From: a virus | Virus record (IMG/VR): IMGVR_UViG_3300034200_001099 | Location: 1-64,000 of that record | Direction: 5' to 3' (one strand) | DNA: 64,000 nucleotides | Part shown: positions 51,991 through 59,452 of the stretch, in pieces | Numbering within the stretch: position 1 is the stretch's first letter | Layout of the letters: every line of letters starts with the position of its first letter | The notes under the pieces: model-generated | Database searches by the model: none | What the model was told of the DNA's origin: nothing | The model's input: only the letters and a program-made list of their open reading frames with translations | Made by a program: the position numbers and the translations under genes

Positions 51991-52574
51991 AAATAATATT
52001 AACAGAAAGACAACAGAACTTAATAACGGAAAACTTAACAGATGAGAATCTTCGTAAGTTTTGTTATCAAATTTGGAATAAACAAAAAAAGATGGGAGAA
52101 GAGCCTAATCTTGATGATATGATTTATGATATTACGGACATAAAAAAAAATACAAGGGAAGATTACGATACTATTAGACCAATTTGGTATGAATACAATG
52201 GAGGTTATGATAGATTATTTAAAAAACTTAAAGATGAAATTGACACTAAAGAATATAAGTTAGTTGAGGCTGAATTTGATTTGGAAACTAAAATAAAGGT
52301 TGTCCATCTTGACATTGTAGGACATTTTGTTGAAATTATGGTTGATGTTGATCCTCGTGGAACTATAGAATTTCATGGTTGGGATGAAGAAACTGAGGAA
52401 GAATACGTGGTAAACGACACAATAGACGCTGCTTATCATGAGGCGTTACTTAATTATGAAGGTGCCGATTTTCAAGGAATGATTAGAAGTTCAGTATATG
52501 ATTTATTTTATAATTTATTAGAAAAATACGGAATTCCAATTGATGTGGATATTGACTTAAAAGAAATTTATTAA
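51987..52574 (+). CDS. Tagged hypothetical protein E, 195 residues
   Basis: The tag is 'MKIILTERQQNLITENLTDE' (LTE-R and ITE-N). An acidic alpha/beta domain follows with 'KVVHLDIVGHFVEIMVDVDP' and the C-terminal 'DLFYNLLEKYGIPIDVDIDL'. That last strand-and-helix pattern resembles the ends of proteins A and B, so the array probably arose by duplication and divergence. Confidence 0.5.
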   Translation: MKIILTERQQNLITENLTDENLRKFCYQIWNKQKKMGEEPNLDDMIYDITDIKKNTREDYDTIRPIWYEYNGGYDRLFKKLKDEIDTKEYKLVEAEFDLETKIKVVHLDIVGHFVEIMVDVDPRGTIEFHGWDEETEEEYVVNDTIDAAYHEALLNYEGADFQGMIRSSVYDLFYNLLEKYGIPIDVDIDLKEIY

Positions 52575-52586
52575 TACTTTTTAAAT

Positions 52587-52826
52587 ATGGGACCAATCGA
52601 AAAAAAAATTTTAGAATTATCAAAAACAGAAGGACTTTCTGAAGAAACTTTAATGACTTTAACTATTTTGAAAAATCAAATTAGAGATGATGAACGAAGA
52701 CTTGCAAACAATGCATATGAAAAAGGTTTTCACGATAAAGAAATGAATCGAAAACCTACTTGGAATTACTTTGAAAATAATTATAGTAGTTATTTGTCAA
52801 ATATTAAATTTGGCCAGATAAGTTAA
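52587..52826 (+). CDS. Small helical protein, 79 residues
   Basis: It begins 'MGPIEKKILELSKTEGLSEE' and is helical and charged, with 'ANNAYEKGFHDKEMNRKPTW' in the middle. It lacks the tag. It may be the last gene of the array transcript, as a host-type promoter overlaps its end. No family was recognised. Confidence 0.45.
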   Translation: MGPIEKKILELSKTEGLSEETLMTLTILKNQIRDDERRLANNAYEKGFHDKEMNRKPTWNYFENNYSSYLSNIKFGQIS

Positions 52827-52840
52827 TTTTTGTATCTTTG
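52810..52840 (+). promoter_or_regulatory. Bacteroidetes-type promoter, near-leaderless
   Basis: TTG at 52810-52812 and TATCTTTG at 52833-52840 are spaced by 20 bases. The ATG at 52845 follows 4 nt later in the context TATCTTTGTGATATGGAA. This nearly repeats the 32917 site (TATATTTGTGGTATGGAA). Confidence 0.7.
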
Positions 52841-52844
52841 TGAT

Positions 52845-53129
52845 ATGGAAGACTTAACTAAACTTGAATTACCCGAAATTAAAATTCTTTGTAAACAATA
52901 CGGAATAGGTATTGTTGGAGATCAAAAATCTTTAATCAAAAAACTCAAATATTTCTTAGAACCTATTGGAGATGTATTAAACACGCATCCTGGAAGAAAA
53001 TTAGCCAATGGTAAAAAAATTGTTGGAGTTAAAGTTAACAACCAAGAAGAAATTAATTCTATTAATAAGAAAAAGGGTCAATTTTTATATTATTCTTTGG
53101 GTTATCACTATTATATTGTGACAGAATAA
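52845..53129 (+). CDS. SAP-domain-like small protein, 94 residues
   Basis: ATG 52845 is chosen rather than the upstream TTG at 52830, since the promoter element lies between them. The first 35 residues 'LTKLELPEIKILCKQYGI', then 'GDQKSLIKKL', match the SAP (SAF-A/B, Acinus, PIAS) helix-extended-helix pattern that binds DNA. A second part 'GRKLANGKKIVGVKVNNQEE' is beta-rich. It may bind DNA early in infection. Confidence 0.55.
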   Translation: MEDLTKLELPEIKILCKQYGIGIVGDQKSLIKKLKYFLEPIGDVLNTHPGRKLANGKKIVGVKVNNQEEINSINKKKGQFLYYSLGYHYYIVTE

Positions 53130-53139
53130 TAAAACCATG

Positions 53140-53147
53140 ATATTTAT
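53140..53147 (+). promoter_or_regulatory. TATTTAT box before 53162
   Basis: GATATTTATTAAAT type sequence with the ATG 15 nt after the ATATTTAT core. Spacing and sequence closely match the 48120 box. Confidence 0.45.
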
Positions 53148-53161
53148 TAAATAAAATTGAT

Positions 53162-53698
53162 ATGAGAAAACAAATACTTGAAGAACTAAAAGAGATGAGG
53201 TATCTTTTTAATTACGATAGAGGAAAAATTATTTCTGAACAAAATCAAAACCTTAATGAAATGATTGATTTAGAAAAAGGGTCTTTTGGTTATGAAGATA
53301 TGGATGATGGTAGTGAAAAGTTTCCTTCATTTAGTCCTAATGGTGATATGGATACAGGTGAAGATTTAGCACCTTCTTTTGATTCAGATGGTAATTTTTT
53401 AGGTATGGTAAAACCTAATCGAGATGGTATGGAAGGTGATGAGGATGAATTAGAAGAAGACGCTTTTGGTGGTGATTATAAAGATGATTTAGAAGAAGAA
53501 ATTGATTTTGATGTTCCTACTATGATGCCAGGGACAAAAGAAAAAGAAAGGACAATTACAAAACCTGGAACCAAACCCGATAAGGACTCACCATACAAAC
53601 CTAAACCTGGACCAAAGAAAAACCCAAAAGCTAAAAAAGGTGATATGCCTGATTGGTTAAGTTTTGATGAACTTGGAATTAATCTTAAGCAAAAATGA
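53162..53698 (+). CDS. Acidic tagged hypothetical protein, 178 residues
   Basis: It begins 'MRKQILEELKEMRYLFNYDR', then 'GKIISEQNQNLNEM' with ISE-Q and LNE-M sites. The middle is very acidic (Asp/Glu/Gly) with 'SFSPNGDMDTGEDLAPSFDS', and the end is Pro/Lys-rich ('KPDKDSPYKPKPGPKKNP'). This charge layout resembles phage scaffold or core proteins. The gene overlaps the next by 4 nt. Confidence 0.5.
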   Translation: MRKQILEELKEMRYLFNYDRGKIISEQNQNLNEMIDLEKGSFGYEDMDDGSEKFPSFSPNGDMDTGEDLAPSFDSDGNFLGMVKPNRDGMEGDEDELEEDAFGGDYKDDLEEEIDFDVPTMMPGTKEKERTITKPGTKPDKDSPYKPKPGPKKNPKAKKGDMPDWLSFDELGINLKQK

Positions 53699-54945
53699 GA
53701 AATATTAAAAAAAGACTATATACAGAAGTAATCTCAAAAAAAAATTTATTAAGGATTATGGAAGCTCCTATTGACTACGAAGGACCTGAAAGAATGGCTG
53801 GAGATGTTGAGAGAAAAATTACGGGAAGAGAAACCCCATATCATAATTTTCCTGCAATTCCAAATATGGATAGAGACTTTATTGAGTTAATATCTTCAAA
53901 AAGATTCAAGGACTCAGTTGATAAAGTTAGAACGGCAATGGGAGATACAAGAACTATTCAAGGGGGAAACGCTCTTATGCAATTGCTGGGAACTGTGGGT
54001 CAAGCAATGCAAAAACTTGTTATGATTCAAATGAAAAACAAAAAACAACTTGAAGACCTTGCAATTGATCTTGTTAAAAACGAATTAGGAATTCCTGAAG
54101 GAGCAATGCAATTCAAAGCCGAACTTGTGTCAAGTACTATGGGAGCAGCAGAAGGGATGCAAAGTGAGCCTGAAATGCCAAGTGAAGAAGAGGTTGAAGA
54201 ATTAATGGGAGATATGGAAAACTTTAATTTGGAAAGAGAAAAAAGAAGATTCATTAATTCACTTATTCAAGGTGCAGCTTTTAAAGGAGGACATATGTAT
54301 AATCTTGTTAAAAATGAGATCAATGACATTAATCCACAACTTATGAACCTATACGCTGTGACACAATCTTTAATGGAACATGCATATTGGATATTCCCTG
54401 ACATGGAAGGAATGGCTGGCGGTGGCGGTGGTCAAATGGGCCAATCTGAAGTTGATGAAAAAACAGACCCACCAACAGTTAAAGCTAAGGCGGTTACATT
54501 CCCATTATTAGTTCATGAATTGGTAAAGGGAGTATATGAGATTTTTGGATCACACGGATTACCTGACGACCCAAGACAACAAGAAATGATATTAAACGCT
54601 GAAGATACTTTACCTTCAGAAATTTGGGACTCAAGGTTAGGTCCTATTTTTTGGGAAAAGTTTATGGCATCATATCCTATGGAGTTGTTTGATGAAGACA
54701 AAAAACATATACAGCATTATTTGTTTATGCGATTCTCGGCATTAAATGCGGAAGAGTTCATGAAGGTATCAAAAATGATTTTAAAAGGAGATCCATTAGG
54801 TCAACAATTTATTCAAGGAATGGTCAATGAGATTGTTAAAGATCTAAAAGATAAAGACTATAAAGATGCTATGGGTTATGATGATGAAGATGATGAAGAT
54901 AATGATGATTTGAGTGGGGTTGACTTTAGTGATTTGGGACTTTAA
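53695..54945 (+). CDS. Tagged hypothetical protein, candidate head-internal or core protein, 416 residues
   Basis: It starts 'MRNIKKRLYTEVISKKNLLR', then 'IMEAPIDYEGP' with IME-A, a close match to the T4 prohead protease site pattern. The body is helical with Gly/Met-rich ('MEGMAGGGGGQMGQ') and acidic stretches, and it ends in an Asp/Glu-rich tail. It lacks membrane or catalytic features. A terminator overlaps its stop codon. A core or packaged protein is my best inference. Confidence 0.45.
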   Translation: MRNIKKRLYTEVISKKNLLRIMEAPIDYEGPERMAGDVERKITGRETPYHNFPAIPNMDRDFIELISSKRFKDSVDKVRTAMGDTRTIQGGNALMQLLGTVGQAMQKLVMIQMKNKKQLEDLAIDLVKNELGIPEGAMQFKAELVSSTMGAAEGMQSEPEMPSEEEVEELMGDMENFNLEREKRRFINSLIQGAAFKGGHMYNLVKNEINDINPQLMNLYAVTQSLMEHAYWIFPDMEGMAGGGGGQMGQSEVDEKTDPPTVKAKAVTFPLLVHELVKGVYEIFGSHGLPDDPRQQEMILNAEDTLPSEIWDSRLGPIFWEKFMASYPMELFDEDKKHIQHYLFMRFSALNAEEFMKVSKMILKGDPLGQQFIQGMVNEIVKDLKDKDYKDAMGYDDEDDEDNDDLSGVDFSDLGL

Positions 54946-54963
54946 TAAGTCCCATTTTTTTTT
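54936..54963 (+). terminator. Rho-independent terminator overlapping stop codon
   Basis: GGGACTT and AAGTCCC form a 7-bp stem with a TAAT loop, followed by a long T run. The stop codon of the 53695 gene lies in the loop. Confidence 0.9.
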
Positions 54964-55004
54964 ATAAGGAATTTTTTTCCTATAATTATTAAAAATGTTA
55001 AGTT

Positions 55005-55301
55005 ATGAAAAATATTGATTGTGAAATTTACATAAAACAACTTATTACTTTTTTTGAAAAAAATCCAGGTGATTTAATGACACTAATAGGGGATGTTCAA
55101 AAAGAAGAGTTTTATAAAAAGTTAAGGGAAAAATGTGAAAAAAATGTTGATGATGGAATTGACCATAGTTTAAATAAACAACAAATTATTGATATTGTTA
55201 TGGAATTAAAAATTCCTGAACTATTTGAAAAACCAAATCCTAAGTTAGTTGTGGAAGGATATGTTCAAAAAACAAAATGGGGTAAAATAATTTTAAATTA
55301 A
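55005..55301 (+). CDS. Hypothetical protein, 98 residues
   Basis: The protein has Cys/Leu helical segments ('MKNIDCEIYIKQLITFFEKN') and 'IDHSLNKQQIIDIVMELKIP'. It ends 'VVEGYVQKTKWGKIILN'. The C-terminal ending is repeated among small T4-like phage proteins, but no function is known. A promoter for the next gene lies directly downstream. Confidence 0.45.
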   Translation: MKNIDCEIYIKQLITFFEKNPGDLMTLIGDVQKEEFYKKLREKCEKNVDDGIDHSLNKQQIIDIVMELKIPELFEKPNPKLVVEGYVQKTKWGKIILN

Positions 55302-55316
55302 TTCTTTAAAAAAGTT

Positions 55317-55345
55317 TTGTATTTAATAAAAAACGCATATCTTTG
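55317..55345 (+). promoter_or_regulatory. Bacteroidetes-type promoter before the DUF932 operon
   Basis: TTG at 55317-55319 and TATCTTTG at 55338-55345, spaced by 18 bases. The first start codon, of a 40-residue gene, lies 24 nt downstream. Confidence 0.7.
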
Positions 55346-55368
55346 TAATGTGATAAACGAGAAACAAA

Positions 55369-55491
55369 ATGAAAACAATAGAACTTACTATGAATGAGAT
55401 ATGGATGGCGACTAGACCAACCATTCAAAAAAGTAAGAAATCCTATACTCGTAAAACCAAACACAAAAACAAAGAAAATTATAAACTATGA
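55369..55491 (+). CDS. Small basic protein, 40 residues
   Basis: The frame starts with ATG 55369 and ends with ATGA overlap with the DUF932 gene. It encodes 'MKTIELTMNEIWMATRPTIQ' and a Lys/Arg/Thr-rich tail. It sits directly after the promoter, so it is the first gene of the operon or a leader peptide that couples translation to the next gene. Confidence 0.45.
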   Translation: MKTIELTMNEIWMATRPTIQKSKKSYTRKTKHKNKENYKL

Positions 55492-56246
55492 TATACACAC
55501 CAGAATTAATCAAATCAATTGCCCCGGCAGTATTTGCAACATCACCATCTCCCAAAATGACGAACAAGTATGAGTTCGTTCCAACCAACGAGGTAATGGA
55601 TATGTTCGACCGCGAAGGATGGCAATTATCGTCAGTAAAACAATCAGGTCGTGGGATTCACGGAGTCCACGAACTTAAGTATCGCAACGGACAACTACCA
55701 AAAGTTGGGGACACAGTTGTTGAAGCAATCATCCGTAACTCTCACGATGGAACAGCAACATTCTCTATGGGAGCAGGACTATTCCGATTGGTATGTTCAA
55801 ATGGACTTACAGTTCCTACATCAGTGGCAGAACGATTCTCAATTAGACACAACCACTTTTCATTTGACGATGTTAGAGCTTTGGCCGAGGACTTCTCTAA
55901 GAAACTCCCAAGAATTGAAGAGTCTGTTACTCGAATGATGGAAAAGGAGTTAACTGAAAAAGAAAAACTTCGTTTAATAAAAGAAGCTCTTAAGATTCGT
56001 TGGACTGTTGGAAATAGTCCTGAATCAATTGACATTACAGACCTTCTAACACCGTTTAGACCTGAGGATGAGGGAAGTGATCTTTGGACAGTGTTTAACG
56101 TGATTCAAGAGAAGATGACTAAAGGTGGATTCACTTACAAAACACCAAGAGGACGACAAACAACTCTTCGTGGTATTAAGAGTATCCAAGCGACAAATCG
56201 TTTAAACACTAAACTTTGGGAAGCGGCAGAATTAATGTTGGTTTAA
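55488..56246 (+). CDS. DUF932 protein
   Basis: This 252-residue protein contains the DUF932 hallmarks 'EFVPTNEVMDMFDREGWQLS', 'HGVHELKYRN', 'VEAIIRNSHDGTATFSMGAG' and 'LFRLVCSNGL' in a row. DUF932 proteins occur in phages and plasmids; their biochemical role is not established. Codon use is visibly richer in C and G (cgc, atc, ctc, ttc) than in its neighbours, which suggests high expression or recent transfer. It has a host-type promoter and a terminator and is expected early. Confidence 0.8.
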   Translation: MIYTPELIKSIAPAVFATSPSPKMTNKYEFVPTNEVMDMFDREGWQLSSVKQSGRGIHGVHELKYRNGQLPKVGDTVVEAIIRNSHDGTATFSMGAGLFRLVCSNGLTVPTSVAERFSIRHNHFSFDDVRALAEDFSKKLPRIEESVTRMMEKELTEKEKLRLIKEALKIRWTVGNSPESIDITDLLTPFRPEDEGSDLWTVFNVIQEKMTKGGFTYKTPRGRQTTLRGIKSIQATNRLNTKLWEAAELMLV

Positions 56247-56253
56247 AAACTAT

Positions 56254-56276
56254 GGGGACATTAAAGTCCCCTTTTT
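56254..56276 (+). terminator. Rho-independent terminator
   Basis: GGGGAC and GTCCCC form a 6-bp stem with a loop of six bases and a T5 tail, 8 nt after the DUF932 stop codon. Confidence 0.88.
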
Positions 56277-56281
56277 GTATT

Positions 56282-56620
56282 ATGGAAAAATTTAAACACG
56301 AAGAAAGATTTTTAGAAAATATATTTAAAACAAATGAAAATTTATTTTCAATTATGGAATTATCTGAAGGTCATGGATTGTCCCCAAATGAGTTGAAATC
56401 AAAAACAAAGTTCACAGAGTTTTTTTCTGATTCCATACAATATTTAGATGGAACAACTAATTTAGATTCCATTTATATGTTTGATAGTGACATTTACATA
56501 TATTTATCTAAAAGTGATCCAACAATCTCTTCTTTTTCTTGTAAAATTTATTATCCTATAAGAAAGAAAAAAGATGTTGAGTTTTTTATATTAAACTTAA
56601 AAAAATTAAAGAAAAATTAA
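56282..56620 (+). CDS. Hypothetical protein, 112 residues
   Basis: ATG 56282 is chosen because the frame upstream runs through the terminator. The protein begins 'MEKFKHEERFLENIFKTNEN' and contains 'FSIMELSEGHGLSPNELKSK'. It ends with a Lys/Leu-rich helix. No family was recognised. It is the first of three genes leading to thioredoxin and glutaredoxin. Confidence 0.45.
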   Translation: MEKFKHEERFLENIFKTNENLFSIMELSEGHGLSPNELKSKTKFTEFFSDSIQYLDGTTNLDSIYMFDSDIYIYLSKSDPTISSFSCKIYYPIRKKKDVEFFILNLKKLKKN

Positions 56621-56629
56621 AAAAAAATT

Positions 56630-56947
56630 ATGGAAATTAGTGGTATAGATTTAAAAGAAAAAATTAAAAATGGCGAAAAATTAATTGTTGAGTTTTGGGC
56701 TGAGTGGTGTGGACCATGTAAAGTAATGAAACCTATATTTGAAAGAGTTTCAAATAGTAATGAAAATGATGACGTTAAAATGTATACGATGGATATTGAC
56801 CTTAATAAAGAGGCCGCCATTGGATTTGGCATTAGAAGTATTCCTACAATTAAAGTTTTTAATGGTGGATCAGTTATTGGAACCAAAGTTGGGGTGTTAA
56901 ATGAAACATCCATAAAAGATTTAGTAACAGAATTAATAAATGGATAA
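56630..56947 (+). CDS. Thioredoxin
   Basis: This 105-residue protein has the normal thioredoxin length. 'LIVEFWAEWCGPCKVMKPIF' contains the active-site WCGPC at 26-30, 'MYTMDIDLNKEAAIGFGIRS' follows, and 'IPTIKVF' carries the cis-Pro. It probably supplies electrons to ribonucleotide reductase or acts as a DNA polymerase accessory as in T7. Neither partner is in this window. It overlaps the next gene by 8 nt. Confidence 0.85.
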   Translation: MEISGIDLKEKIKNGEKLIVEFWAEWCGPCKVMKPIFERVSNSNENDDVKMYTMDIDLNKEAAIGFGIRSIPTIKVFNGGSVIGTKVGVLNETSIKDLVTELING

Positions 56948-57227
56948 GATTGCAGTTATTTTTACAATGAAAGGGTGTCCCCATTGCGTTATTCTTAAAG
57001 AAATGTTAGAAGATGCAAATATTGATTATGTTGATAGAGACATTTATGAATTTGAGGAAGAATATAATATGTTTGTAGAAGCCACAGGAAGTGACTATGT
57101 TCCCGCATTTATGTTAGTTGAAGATTTTGAAAGTGAAAACCCAACAACAGGTTTATTTGCTCCAGATAGAGACTTTCAAGATATTCACGAAGGATTAACA
57201 ATAATCAAAGAGTTTTACGAAAGATAA
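56940..57227 (+). CDS. Glutaredoxin-like protein
   Basis: This 95-residue protein has 'VIFTMKGCPHCVILKEMLED' with CPHC at 13-16 and 'DYVPAFMLVEDF' with a Val-Pro cis-Pro loop. The length and order match phage glutaredoxins (T4 NrdC-like). The insert 'FESENPTTGLFAPDRDF' is longer than usual. It is translationally coupled with thioredoxin and is a probable electron donor for ribonucleotide reduction. Confidence 0.78.
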   Translation: MDKIAVIFTMKGCPHCVILKEMLEDANIDYVDRDIYEFEEEYNMFVEATGSDYVPAFMLVEDFESENPTTGLFAPDRDFQDIHEGLTIIKEFYER

Positions 57228-57233
57228 TAAAAG

Positions 57234-57258
57234 CCCCTCTTAACGGAGGGGTTTTTTT
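57234..57258 (+). terminator. Rho-independent terminator between convergent genes
   Basis: CCCCTC and GAGGGG form a 6-bp stem with a 6-nt loop and a T7 tail, 6 nt after the glutaredoxin stop. The A-rich upstream side could make it work for the minus-strand gene as well. Confidence 0.88.
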
Positions 57259-57952
57259 ATAATAATACCACATCTTTTAGTCGATCTTGAATCAAGTATG
57301 GTTTATTTTTTGTTTGATCAAAAACATCGTGGAAAAACTCGTAATCGGCAAATCTTTCATTAAAGGACTCCAAGTCCATATCAAACACATCTAAAACCAA
57401 ACTCTCAATTTTATCGTTATCGACATATGAATTACAAGATACTTTAATTTTGCGATCCCCATCTTCATTTTCTTCATTAGTATAGTATAAATAAACTTGA
57501 TCTACATTAAGTAATGAATACATATGGTTAAACATATATTGTGAGTAATAAACAATTGATCTACCGCACCCTAAACTATGTCCATATGGAAACTCTGAAC
57601 TACAAGTTAGTTCAGAAATCGGTTCGTCTTCAATGGTGTATACATCCTTATGTGTTGAAATCCATTTATTATCAAAATTATTAATATCTTGATCGTATTT
57701 GATAATATCAATTACGTTTAAATTTTTTCTGTTAACTTCTGTTAACACATCATCAAACCAATTTGAAAAATCAGTTTTTAGTTCATTTAAATCCAACACT
57801 TCTTTACTCGTTGTTTGGCCATTTACGACCACAAAGGTTTCACAATCTGTTACTTGGATTACTGTGTTGTCCTTCTTATCAAATTTAGAAAGGATGTAGT
57901 CGGCAAATAGATTCACAAAGTATCTTCGTGTGTTTTTTTCTAATTTTCTCAT
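57257..57952 (-). CDS. Hypothetical protein, weak AdoMet-synthetase-like features
   Basis: This is a 231-residue protein. Residues of about 15-60 ('FADYILSKFDKKDNTVIQVT', then 'DCETFVVVNGQTTSKEVLDL') recall the start of AdoMet synthetase ('sDaiLDa...qDp.srVacEt.v..G.v.v.GEit'). 'GHSLGCGRSIVYYSQYMFNH' followed by 'DGDRKIKVSCNSY' could match its second domain. The GHPDK substrate motif and the GAGDQG motif are not present, and it is far shorter than the usual 380 residues. It is either a degenerate relative or an unrelated protein. The assignment is weak. Confidence 0.35.
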   Translation of the reverse strand: MRKLEKNTRRYFVNLFADYILSKFDKKDNTVIQVTDCETFVVVNGQTTSKEVLDLNELKTDFSNWFDDVLTEVNRKNLNVIDIIKYDQDINNFDNKWISTHKDVYTIEDEPISELTCSSEFPYGHSLGCGRSIVYYSQYMFNHMYSLLNVDQVYLYYTNEENEDGDRKIKVSCNSYVDNDKIESLVLDVFDMDLESFNERFADYEFFHDVFDQTKNKPYLIQDRLKDVVLL

Positions 57953-57993
57953 ATTTTTTATTTTTATAATTAATATGAGTTTTATTTGGATTT

Positions 57994-58001
57994 ATAAATA
58001 G
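57994..58001 (-). promoter_or_regulatory. TATTTAT box on the minus strand before 57952
   Basis: CTATTTAT on the minus strand, 41 nt before the ATG at 57952 and directly after the stop of the 58002-59132 gene. The distance is longer than at most other boxes, so it is a weaker case. Confidence 0.3.
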
Positions 58002-59132
58002 TTAGATATAATCATCAAACATTTCGTTTATATATTTTTGAGTTGTGGACCAATCTGGATAATCAGGGGTTGTAAAATTTATACATTCATAATCCTGATC
58101 GTAGATTAATTGTTTCATCAAAGTAGTATACCTACCAAAATGGTCTAAATATGAATCTGAATACGATTGACCTTTATTTAATTCTAAAAATAAAGTGATG
58201 TTTCCAACAAAATCTCTAATTTTAATATAATTTAAGTATGTGGTTACTTTCTTACCATCCGATTTGGTGGTTTCTTTTGGGGCCTCATCAATTTTTCCTT
58301 CAAAGTATTCATCTAAACCATTATATACTAATTCATATATTTCATTTTCATATGCAGAATTATAAGCGTTCCAATAAATATTTTTTAATTCTTGACCTAA
58401 CTCACTTAAATCATTTTCACATAGTTCGTTTATTGCGTCGGAATCTTTAATTAATTCATTTAAGTCTTCAGCTTGAATTTTAAAATAACCTTCAGTTTCT
58501 TGTTCTTCTGATAAACTTTCAAAAAAATCGGAGCTATAATCTTCTAAAGATAACTCAACATTACCAATTTCTTTAAAAATGGTATCTTTTAAATGAATGG
58601 TATTTTTTTCATTTAAATCGTCAATAACATCAGATGGTTTTGTATCATTATCAAAATACCAATCGTTACCTAAACCATCTTCGCTAAATACTCGTTTTGC
58701 AACATCTTCAGGAGAACTATCACGACGAGAGGAACCACAGAAAAAAGAAGCCAATTCATCTCTATCATTACCTAAATATAGATAGAACCCATCAGGTCTA
58801 ATTTCAACATCACCTAAAATGTTGCTTGTAATATATTTAACGGTATTTTCATAGTTATATTCTAAACCATGTAGTAAATAATTGTTTTGAAACTCTTCTG
58901 GAACAGAATTATAGTCTAAATTAGCCATAATACCATTCTCAACCAAATAATCAAACAAATCATTGCTAAAATCATCGGGAGGAATCTCTCTTAAATCAAG
59001 ATCCTCTAAAAGATTGTATCTTTTTATAAGTTTAAAAAAATTTATTAATGTATTGAAATATGGTTTTATCTCATCTTCATACTCACCATCATTAAATGAT
59101 TCTATTAAATTTTTTACCCTCGCTAAACTCAT
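58002..59132 (-). CDS. Large acidic tagged hypothetical protein on the minus strand
   Basis: I choose ATG 59132 ('MSLARVKNLIESFNDGEYED') over an ATG 24 nt upstream, because a terminator and TATTTAT box lie just beyond. The tag-like LIE-S site then falls at residues 10-13, as in the plus-strand group ('MSLRFTNLLRDLIVES' at 46717). The 376-residue protein is very acidic and rich in Asp, Glu, Asn and Tyr. It contains 'RDELASFFCGSSRRDSS' and ends 'YINEMFDDYI'. No family was recognised. Confidence 0.5.
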   Translation of the reverse strand: MSLARVKNLIESFNDGEYEDEIKPYFNTLINFFKLIKRYNLLEDLDLREIPPDDFSNDLFDYLVENGIMANLDYNSVPEEFQNNYLLHGLEYNYENTVKYITSNILGDVEIRPDGFYLYLGNDRDELASFFCGSSRRDSSPEDVAKRVFSEDGLGNDWYFDNDTKPSDVIDDLNEKNTIHLKDTIFKEIGNVELSLEDYSSDFFESLSEEQETEGYFKIQAEDLNELIKDSDAINELCENDLSELGQELKNIYWNAYNSAYENEIYELVYNGLDEYFEGKIDEAPKETTKSDGKKVTTYLNYIKIRDFVGNITLFLELNKGQSYSDSYLDHFGRYTTLMKQLIYDQDYECINFTTPDYPDWSTTQKYINEMFDDYI

Positions 59133-59137
59133 ATTGT

Positions 59138-59145
59138 ATAAATAT
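59138..59145 (-). promoter_or_regulatory. TATTTAT box on the minus strand after a terminator
   Basis: ATATTTAT on the minus strand, 5 nt before the ATG at 59132 and 9 nt beyond the T tail of the minus-strand terminator at 59155-59179. This terminator-box-start order repeats the 50.1 kb layout on the other strand. Confidence 0.5.
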
Positions 59146-59154
59146 CTATTAAGC

Positions 59155-59179
59155 AAAAAAGGTGCCCCAACGGAACACC
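59155..59179 (-). terminator. Minus-strand Rho-independent terminator
   Basis: On the minus strand GGTGTTCC and GGGGCACC form an 8-bp stem (two T-G wobbles) with a GTT loop, followed by six T residues. It ends the transcript of the 51-residue gene at 59204-59359. Confidence 0.8.
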
Positions 59180-59203
59180 CTTATCTCGATGATACAAAAA
59201 ATA

Positions 59204-59359
59204 TTATCTTCTATAATATTTGTTGATGATTTTTTTCACATTCTCTTGAACATTTGAACCATTTGATGGTTGTTGAGGTTGTGCTTGAGGTTGTGCTTGA
59301 GGCTGTGCTTGAGGTTGTTGAGCCTGTTGATTAGCTTTGTTTTTACATCCGCAACTCAT
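59204..59359 (-). CDS. Small Gln/Pro-repeat protein, 51 residues
   Basis: The protein begins 'MSCGCKNKANQQAQQ' and contains four tandem 'PQAQ' units followed by 'PSNGSNVQENVKKIINKYYR'. The C-terminal helix is basic. It has an intact frame, a promoter-like box and its own terminator, so it is probably a real gene. The CGC pair might bind metal. No family was recognised. Confidence 0.55.
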   Translation of the reverse strand: MSCGCKNKANQQAQQPQAQPQAQPQAQPQQPSNGSNVQENVKKIINKYYRR

Positions 59360-59389
59360 GATAAGTATTTTTAAGTGGTTTATTTATCT

Positions 59390-59397
59390 ATAAATAG
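59390..59397 (-). promoter_or_regulatory. TATTTAT box on the minus strand before 59359
   Basis: CTATTTAT on the minus strand, 30 nt before the ATG at 59359, in the 107-base divergent gap that also holds the plus-strand box at 59453. Confidence 0.4.
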
Positions 59398-59452
59398 TAT
59401 ACAAACAAACTTTAATCCAAAAAAAATAAAAATCAATTATTTTTCTTTTGTT

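Noticed and set aside
52830-52844. TTG start at 52830 for the SAP-like gene
   Set aside because: It would place the -7 promoter element inside the coding region; ATG 52845 directly follows the promoter.
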